A DNA stretch of 64,000 bases from Tetranychus cinnabarinus (taxonomy: Eukaryota; Arthropoda; Arachnida; Trombidiformes; Tetranychidae). Where the stretch lies: assembly GCA_022266195.1 (NCBI GenBank), contig WHVY01000003.1, positions 9,858,001 through 9,922,000 on the forward strand, in the 5' to 3' direction. The notes below the pieces were generated by a model. It was not told where the DNA came from, did no database searches, and saw nothing but the letters and a program-made list of their open reading frames with translations. The number at the start of each line of letters is the position of its first letter. Within the stretch, counting starts at the first letter, position 1. The position numbers and the translations under genes are program-made. Shown piece after piece: positions 52,601 to 61,600 of this stretch.

Positions 52601-55600
52601 AGGTGAAATTCAAGTTCATTGAAACCAACATCTAATTTTCATTGGTGAGTCAATTGTTGGTCCAAATCAATTTGCTTCAGTTTACATATTTAATTGCAAC
52701 AATAAGTATTATAATAAGAGATCAACTTATTCATTTAGTTAATTGCATAGAGTGATGTTTAATAATCGATTCATGTCGATACTTTAAATATCGATTTTAT
52801 ATCTTCGTTTTTTCCAGAAAATTAATCACCTCAATATGCAAATTGATCATTAACAACTAAATGATTAAATTAGTTAAACTATTTTTAACAAAAAATTGCA
52901 CAATTTTTATCACGAATCAGCAATCGATGGTTGACCGATCATTATAGATCGACAGAAATCGATAATAATCGATATCATTCGATAAAATCGATTGCTAACC
53001 TCTAAGGTCGAGACCGTCAATTTTGACCAAAAAGTCGATAACATTAAGTCGTTAATCCGGACTAATTGAAATAAATGGATCAAACCTCGTCGAGAATCGA
53101 TGGATGAGAATCGATTCTAAAAGATCGATTGTTGGCTTTTAAATCGATTCTTGCTCATCATTGATTCCAATAAGCTGAAAGAGTTAATGTTATCAAAATA
53201 TTAACCTGTTTTACACCATAATTTCATGAAATTTCAAGTGAAAAAAATAATGACAGTGAAAATATGAAGAGTGGCAACCAAGCAAAACACAAAATGCATT
53301 TCAAGAAAAAGTAAACTTTTTTTCTGGCAAAAGTATCAAAAAAAGGTTAACCATTTGATTTAATATTTTTCACATGATATAAGAAATAACTCAACTTTTT
53401 GGGCGAAAAAAAGTTTTTTTTTCATCTTCTTTTTTTCTCATCAACATCACCATCTTTACTTTAACCATCATTAAATATTTAAAAAAATGAAGTAGAATAA
53501 ATTGTGAATAGAAATCGTAATTCAAGAGAAAATGATAATTCATTGGTAAAGTGATTTACTTTTCATTATTTACAAGTTTCACTTTCTCTCACTTTTTAAT
53601 GGTAAACTTGATCACTCTTCTTCCCCTGAACCTCATTATCAGCATCATTATCATCTCTCTATTGACTAATGATAATGATTATTTGAAAATTTATCAACCC
53701 AAACAGTTCTACTTGAGAATCAAGTTTATCGTGAAAAAGTTCATCATTAGTTTACGTTTTTCACATTGTTATCCAAAATGGTGCAATATTTACAATCATT
53801 TGCATGGTTCATATGCTTCAATCTGATGCGACCACAACTTTACGATAAAATGCTCAACAAAAAGTGTAACGAAATGATAACGATATTATTTGTGCTTCCA
53901 TCTATTTTTGGTTCAAGCAAACTCGTAAAAACACTTTTCTCATTCTTGGACAAATTAGTCCACTTTAAAGACAGTCTAAATTGATTGAAATCAAGTTGAG
54001 TTTCAGCGATGGTCAAGTCTTGTCAGTCTCTTGTCACGATGATAATGCAAAACATTGAACTGTAAAGTAAGGTTGACCAGATAAGGTCCAACTCTTGTTA
54101 AGCTTGTAACTATCAGAAATTAGGAAATGAAAAAAGTTAATTGCAAACTGATTTCATACTCGACTGAAATTCACATATTTTACAGAGTTTAGGTCAACCT
54201 GCGTCGTCAAAGTAACCATCAATAGAAACAATTAAAGATTGAGTTTGTATCAAGCCAACTGATAATGAAATGAGCTCAACTAGGTTGACCATAAAACCAC
54301 TTTAAGGATATTTTCAAATAAACTGTCTAATCCATTCAGGCTCCAAACAATCTAAATAGATTCAAAATAATCAAACCCCAAAACAAATCAAATGATTTAT
54401 ATTTACTCATCATAGACAAAATTGTGAATCTTCATTTGAATCAACATCAATTTTTCAACATGTTAGGATGCAACAATTATAATACATGAACATTGAAATA
54501 AATGTTGTGATCGATTTTCCGTCGACCTAACTTGGTACAAACCTTTAAGTTAAGTCAGTCAAAGTTGAAACTAATGTAACTTGAATTTTTCAACAAATGC
54601 CACAATATGCTTACTCAGCATGCATGATGAAAATAATCAATTATTGAAACTTCTGTTCAACCTTTAGCCAATTTAAATGAACTGCAAAATGAAACAAAAC
54701 CAAAAATTCATGCAACTTGAAGCTGAGTAAATCTGAAACTGTCCAACTTTGCAAGCACAAAAAAGTGACTTTACATTTGAAAAACGCAAACTTGAAAAAG
54801 TTTCAATTTCATCTTTTATCAAAACTCATTTTATCTCATCTGTGACACAAAAATAGCAGAACAAAAAAAGGCAACAATTAATTGAATCATTGATGAATTA
54901 ACCTTAAAATATGCAACAATTCAATTGATGTTAAACCAAGTGTTATCATATTGTTCATTTCCTTAACAGAATCATGTTCATCATTCAATTTAGCTTCTTT
55001 CCTCTTCTTTCCTGATCATCTTTACTTTCACTGATTATCTTCTCAGCCCGAGGCTGTATCATTCCAGTTAACTGTAACTAATATTAAATGAAATTATCAA
55101 TCGAGACATTTTTCCTGCAAAAAAAAACTTACGGAAATGTGAAAAGCAATCTCGAAAGAAATGACGAAAGTCGAGAAAATGCATTTTCGTAAAAAGTTGA
55201 ACATTGAATCGCCTTAACACTTGGAAAAGGGTTAAAACTGAGAAAAGGTAATATCAATAATAATCAATAATCCATTGTTTAATCGTCTTTTGTTGCTGTT
55301 AAAAAGTTAATCTAATCCACCCATAATAACAATCGTTACAATGAAAAGTCTTGAGGTAACAAATTAACATAACATTGAAAACCTTGAAAAGAGCAGAAAA
55401 ATTCTTGACTCTTCTCATGCAATTCTGATCAACATTAATACATCTATAAATTGAGTTTAAATGGTGAAATAAAAGAAAACCTTTTTTTCGTATTTTGTCT
55501 CATCTGAGACACACACCCATCTCATCTTGATCATCATCTTCAATCATTTATAAATTTACTATCAGCATTAATCAGTAAAATTGTACACATGAAAAGGTTG

Positions 55601-58600
55601 AGAAGAAGATGAGAAAATGAAAAATATAACAAAAAAAAAAGATTCCTGATAATAATACAATGTGACAATAAATAGACAATCCTGAAACACTCCTTGACCC
55701 ACTCCTAATCAAGGTTACCAATGACTACAGTCTAATGATTATCATACAGAATGAAACATTCATATCAACCATGCATATCAATGGTGTTATTATTACCCAA
55801 TGAACATTTGTGACTCCCGTGTGAGTCAAAAAACAGTCAAAATAGGACAATTTACTCACTTGGGAGTAAAAATTTTTTTTGACTCAAAAACAGGTAAAAA
55901 TGAAGTCACAAAACGCTCAAAAAAATCAGGAAAAAATTAAATTCACGTTAATATGAATCCAAAAATTCTAAGATTCAAAATCAAACTATTCTAAAGAATG
56001 AGATTCGCCAATTCAGGAATCATTACTTTTTTTATTGCGTCATTTCTCATTAATTTACCTCAAACCTGCGGGTTTTGAACCCGGGACCCACACGGCACTG
56101 TTTTGTGCTTTATACCACTCGGCTATAGAAAGGATCTTAAGATCTATTTAGCTATAAATAAGGTCTATACCGCACTAAGCTTGATAATAATTTTCTAAGT
56201 CATAAAGAGTCATCGAATCTCAAAAGGTTGATTCTGCTATAAATCTGTATATTTGCTCTATTTAGATAAATCTTCCAAGATTTACTCATTTGATGTTCGT
56301 TTCGTTCCAAATGCAACAAACAATTATTTACTAGATTCTCAATTTTTGGATTCTTTCACAATCATTTCATTGCTATATATGATTCTTATTTTCTATGCAA
56401 ATCAATTTCTGAAATTGCATTTCAAACATATTTAGCATCTCGATTCACAGTTTTTTGATTCTTGAAAAATTGATAATTACAATCCAAGATTCTTACAGCA
56501 GCAAACCGTATGATTATAAGCTCACAGGCGCTTTATGATTAAGACTAGTTAAATTTCTTGAAGAAAAATTACGTTTTTTTGTGATTCTTCGTTTTCATAA
56601 GCTGAATTTTATTTGAATCTTGGAAATGCAATTGAAATTAAACAATTACAATAAATATTTTTAAAAAAATGAATGAATCTGACATTTTAGAATTTTTAGC
56701 CAAACAAAGTCAAAAATGAGTAAAAAGTTACTCTCTCGTTGATCAAAAATTTTTTTGACTCACACGGGACTCAATTTTTACTCAAAAAAAATTTTATGTT
56801 CATTGGGTATTGTTATTCAAGTTTCTCTGATTGACTTTCCCAACAATAATAAGTCTCATTTAACATTATGGGTCAGTTGGTTAAGGTATCCATTAAACCA
56901 GTTTAATACTCGTAAGGTTTACAAATTTAACTCTTTTGTCTGTTGACCATTTCATCATTTTCAGTATCATTTTCCGTTTATTACATTATTGGTATTCATT
57001 CCCAGGATTGACGTAAACAGACAATTTCATGGAATCACAATTTGAATGAAAAAAACAGCAAAAATATAAAAATGCTTTTAATTGATTGGACAGTTGTGCG
57101 ATTTCATATCAACATTTGTTTCATTGAAAGTCAACTTTAGAGACAATAATTGAGTTACCTTCAGCAAGGACAGGTAATGCGATATTGTGAGAGGTTTCAA
57201 AGGTTCAATTCATTGTCAATTAGCATTTTCAAAAATTTGCTTTTCTCATAAAAGGTTTTAATGTTCATTCAGAATTTTTTAATTGCTTTTTTTCACCAAA
57301 TTGAAATGTTCAGCTTGAGATGCGCTTTTTTCTGGGCTGGACATTTATCAGTGATTATAAGGATGGTTTCATGAGAAGACTCTAATGGAATATTCATTTG
57401 GATCAACTTTGGAAACATTATTGTTCATTTGATTGACCGGAATCATTCAATTTACATGGAAAAGTTTGTCATCAATTTAGTCGAAGTGGTCAACTTGTTA
57501 GTGAAGTAATAATGTAAAATAATATGCTTTTGGCTTTCACTGAAATTGGTCAACATTGCTGTTTGGATTTTATTTTAATCTCACAAAACATGATCAGATA
57601 ACAATTAAAAATGTCATCCATCAGGATCAACTTGCAGTAACTAAAGTTGCAGATATTAATAAAAAAGGGAAAACTCTGAAAGTAACTGAACTATTGCAGA
57701 TTCACGTAATTTGATGAAACTGAAGAGAAGCAAAAAATGATTGGAAATTGCTGTAAGAGATTACATAAGATGTCATTTTGATGAAAATAATTAAATTGAA
57801 TATAAGTTGATCGATCAGAATATTTTACTAGAAATTTTCATGCTCACTTTCATTGAATGGTCAACAGTTTGTCCAATCTTTCAACTTTTCTAAGTTTCTC
57901 TAATTGGACAAATTGCTCTTCTATTATTCATCTGATTTCATTTAGGAATAGGAATCAAGTCTTAGAGCCTTGAGCAAATGCGAACAATCATTGACATTTG
58001 AATGTAAATTTTATTCACTTACATGTTGAGCATTTTCATTGTTAACCTTTTGTGGTGAGGTTGTTGTTGCACTTGTTTGGATTGTTGAGGCTAAGGCTTT
58101 TGCCTTGGCTGTTGATACAGCTGAAGGTGAAACAGTGGCAAAGGTTGGTTTCAATGGTTGACCTGACGGACACTGGGTCCGATCAGGGTCACCATTAGAT
58201 GGGAAAGAAGCTGGACCCGTGCTTGCTCTTTGAAGACACCATTCAACGATAGCTAACACTTTGAGAGGGAAAATGGTTACTCCAAGTTGAAGAGTATCAA
58301 AGCTCAAAGAAAAGCTGAAAAAGATGAAACTTTTACATCAACTGCATTCACTAAGAAAATGGATAATCCAAGAGATTCAATAATTCAATGTTGAGCACTT
58401 TATTCAAAAGGTAGACTTATTGACTTTTTGATTGAATTTTTGCTCAATCAAAATTTTTGTACAAAATTGTAAAATAAAACATTTCTCTGTTTAAAAAAAG
58501 AACAACAAATTTTGGAAAAATTTCAATTGATTTTAAAGTGTTCACTCTTAATGATGGTGATGAAGATGATGAAAGGATGATAATGATGTTGATGATGTAC

Positions 58601-61600
58601 CTATGATGTTCAGTAAAGGTAGAATGGCGATGTTCAAAAAAACAATGTTCAATCTGAAAACTCAACTGAATTGGTGATTCAGCGCATGAGTTTTTAAAAG
58701 GCTTTACATGATACAGAAAAGGTTATCATTAAACTATATAAAAATAAAAGGTAAAGTAATAATAAAAGCTTTACCTGGTTCACCAATATTATTACATTGA
58801 TGTATCATCATTAAAATTATGTCAACCTTATCACTTTTACTTGTAATCATCAATTCCAAGTCCATCAGTTTAGGAATTTTTGGATTCACAATTTTTTTCC
58901 TTCTTTTCCTCATTTTCGTTAAACTATTTTTAAAATTTGCAAATCACTTTTTCACCCAATTATTTATTCGATTCAACTTTTTTTCATCCTTTCTATTAAT
59001 TAATCTAATTATTGATAAAATTAATGAACAAGAATCAGAAAGTCAATCTTCTTCATGAAGTTCAGTTACAATTATTGTCCATTCCTGAGGTTGACTTTGA
59101 GCATTATTTTGTCTCTTTTTTGCTAGAAATGATGAAAAATTTGAAATGAAAAAATCATTAACATCTTTTGGACAAACATGAAAACTCAATCAGGATTAAG
59201 TTGATGAAAGGATGGAAATTCTGGATTATTTAAGAAAGGGTTCAGTTGGAGCTCAGTCTAGACAAGAAAATCTGATTTCAATGAGAAAAATTCATTTCAA
59301 AGTTGAATCAAGTCTTTGAATCTATGAGATTTGTTGAAAGGTTAGATTTGAGATGAGAGTCAACTCTGTATTGCAACAATGTTGGAATTGAGTTCATAAG
59401 AAGACTAAGAATTGTTAAGAATTATTATTGATGGAAATTAAAAATTAAGATAATCACTGAATTTACTGAGTTTTCACTATAAACTGTTGAATAAACAAAT
59501 CTGTGCAACTCAATTTATCTCCATTCACCAGCCTATTGATCTTTTACCTTCAGTTTAACGAATGCCTTTATTTTGGTATTTCAAATATTTACTAGCTTCT
59601 CAACGATTCTCGTTGATTACCTTAGCTGTCCTCGCATCTTTACTGAGGTAACTTGAGAGATTCATCTTGGAATTCTTCAATTCCCTTCTTTTACCATGTA
59701 AAATAAATGAACACAACAATTAATGGATGAACAGAATAGATTTAACCAATTTCACTCTGAACAAGAACAGAAATTTTTTGAATAATGAATTTAATGGACA
59801 AACTTGCAAAACTTTAGTCTAAATTTTAAAGTTCAATATTAGTTCAATATTCACTGAGTGGGAGTGAAGCAGTTCCCTTAATTGGTGACAAATCAGTAGG
59901 CAAAATAGTCGATTCATTATTGGAATATGATTTTTCAGATTCTCTGTCAGACATTTCCTGAAATGTGTAAAATGATCTCATCTGCACTCAAAACTCACTA
60001 AAAAATGATCGATTCGTTCTGATCCTCAATCGATCATGAAATTGATGAAACGAAATCTTGAATCTGTTTCCAGAGTAAAATTTGCAAATTTTCTAATTTC
60101 CAAGATCAAAGTTTTGATTCCTATCTTCATGATTCGAGGTTGATTGGGGTTCGAAAAGAGACTTTGATTTCCAATGGAATTGAAATGAATCTCGAATGTT
60201 GGCCGTTCCATTGGAAAATTCGAGTTTCGTTTCTGTCAGCATTTCCATCGTTTTAAAATAATAACCTTTTTTGAGTAAAAAAATGATTTCCATTTACATT
60301 GATAAATCTTGTTGATACCTTTTACCTTTGTTTATTTGACATTCATTTATCATTAGATAATATTGTAATGTTTATCATGTTTTCTCGTTGATTACTGTTC
60401 ATATTTTGTCACAAGTTGAAATAACTATTTTTCATGTCATAATGTTTACACTTGTTTATCAAGTCAATTTCCGTTTGTGAATAATAATGATAATAATAAT
60501 AAAAGAGGTGAACAATGAATTGGTGAAAATATTTTTTCAAATAATGTTATAACAATTCAGTGGCAAGAAATAAATAATCACTGGTGGAAACCAGAGATTT
60601 TAGTTTCTCTGTTGATCCATTTATTAATGGAAACATTTTCATCATCATTATTATATGCATATTGACATTTGTAAAGGTCACTGAGTTTCAATAAAATGTC
60701 TAATATTTCTTCATTCCCAGTCTTCATGAGAGAGAAAGAAATGTATCTGTTCATGATGATATTTGTTTTCATTTTCATCTTTCAATTTAGATATTTTTAC
60801 GTTTACCTTTTTTTCTGGTTCACCCAATATTAACCCACTTTATTGTTTGCCATTATTTATTATGGTTAAGGTCAATTGACTGGGAGCAAAAGATGTAATA
60901 AAGTGAAAAATGATCTCAAGTAACACTTAATTTTGATTATCGAGGATATCATTGGGTTAATTTGAGGTGAAAACAATCAATAATTAAAATGAGGAAACAT
61001 GAGACAAACCGAAAGTCTGTTTACAATTTAACAATAAACTGAAAGATTAGCTCAACACTGGCAACGATGACAATTAAACCGAACTCAATGTATCAAATTT
61101 TTGTGTCCAAATTGTGGTCGAGCGTGTTCTACGAACTAAATTACAGCCTTGATTCAAGTACAACAAAAGTGAGAAATTTCACCTCAGAATTAAAATCTCT
61201 GAAAAATTCATGAAGATAGAGGCTGGGGAAAAGCCAGACTTCATTAACATTTAGTCTTGGGGAAAACATTGTTATCCAGGTTGATGTTTCATTGTTGGAC
61301 CAGGATTTTATGTAAAACTTTGTCTTCGAGTAAATAACAATACTAAAGGATAACAATAAATAGTTAGTAGAGTTTGGTGAAATCTGCTTCCTCGACTTTA
61401 TAAAAGATCTGAGTTTCAATTTTGAACTCGATTGTCCAGAGAAACTTTTTAATTCAACAAATGGAATCAGTTTTATGCTCTAGCAAGCAACAAAGGGTCA
61501 ACTTTCAACTCAAAATTTTTATGTTTCTTAAAGAAAAGCTTTTTCATCCCAAAGTGAATCTTATCGATTTGACAAAAGCTAAGATTTTAATTTTAGGATT

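Noticed and set aside
58444..59058. Hydrophobic frames of 70-80 codons on both strands
   Set aside because: T-rich DNA naturally gives Phe/Leu/Ile/Ser-rich frames; no supporting evidence.
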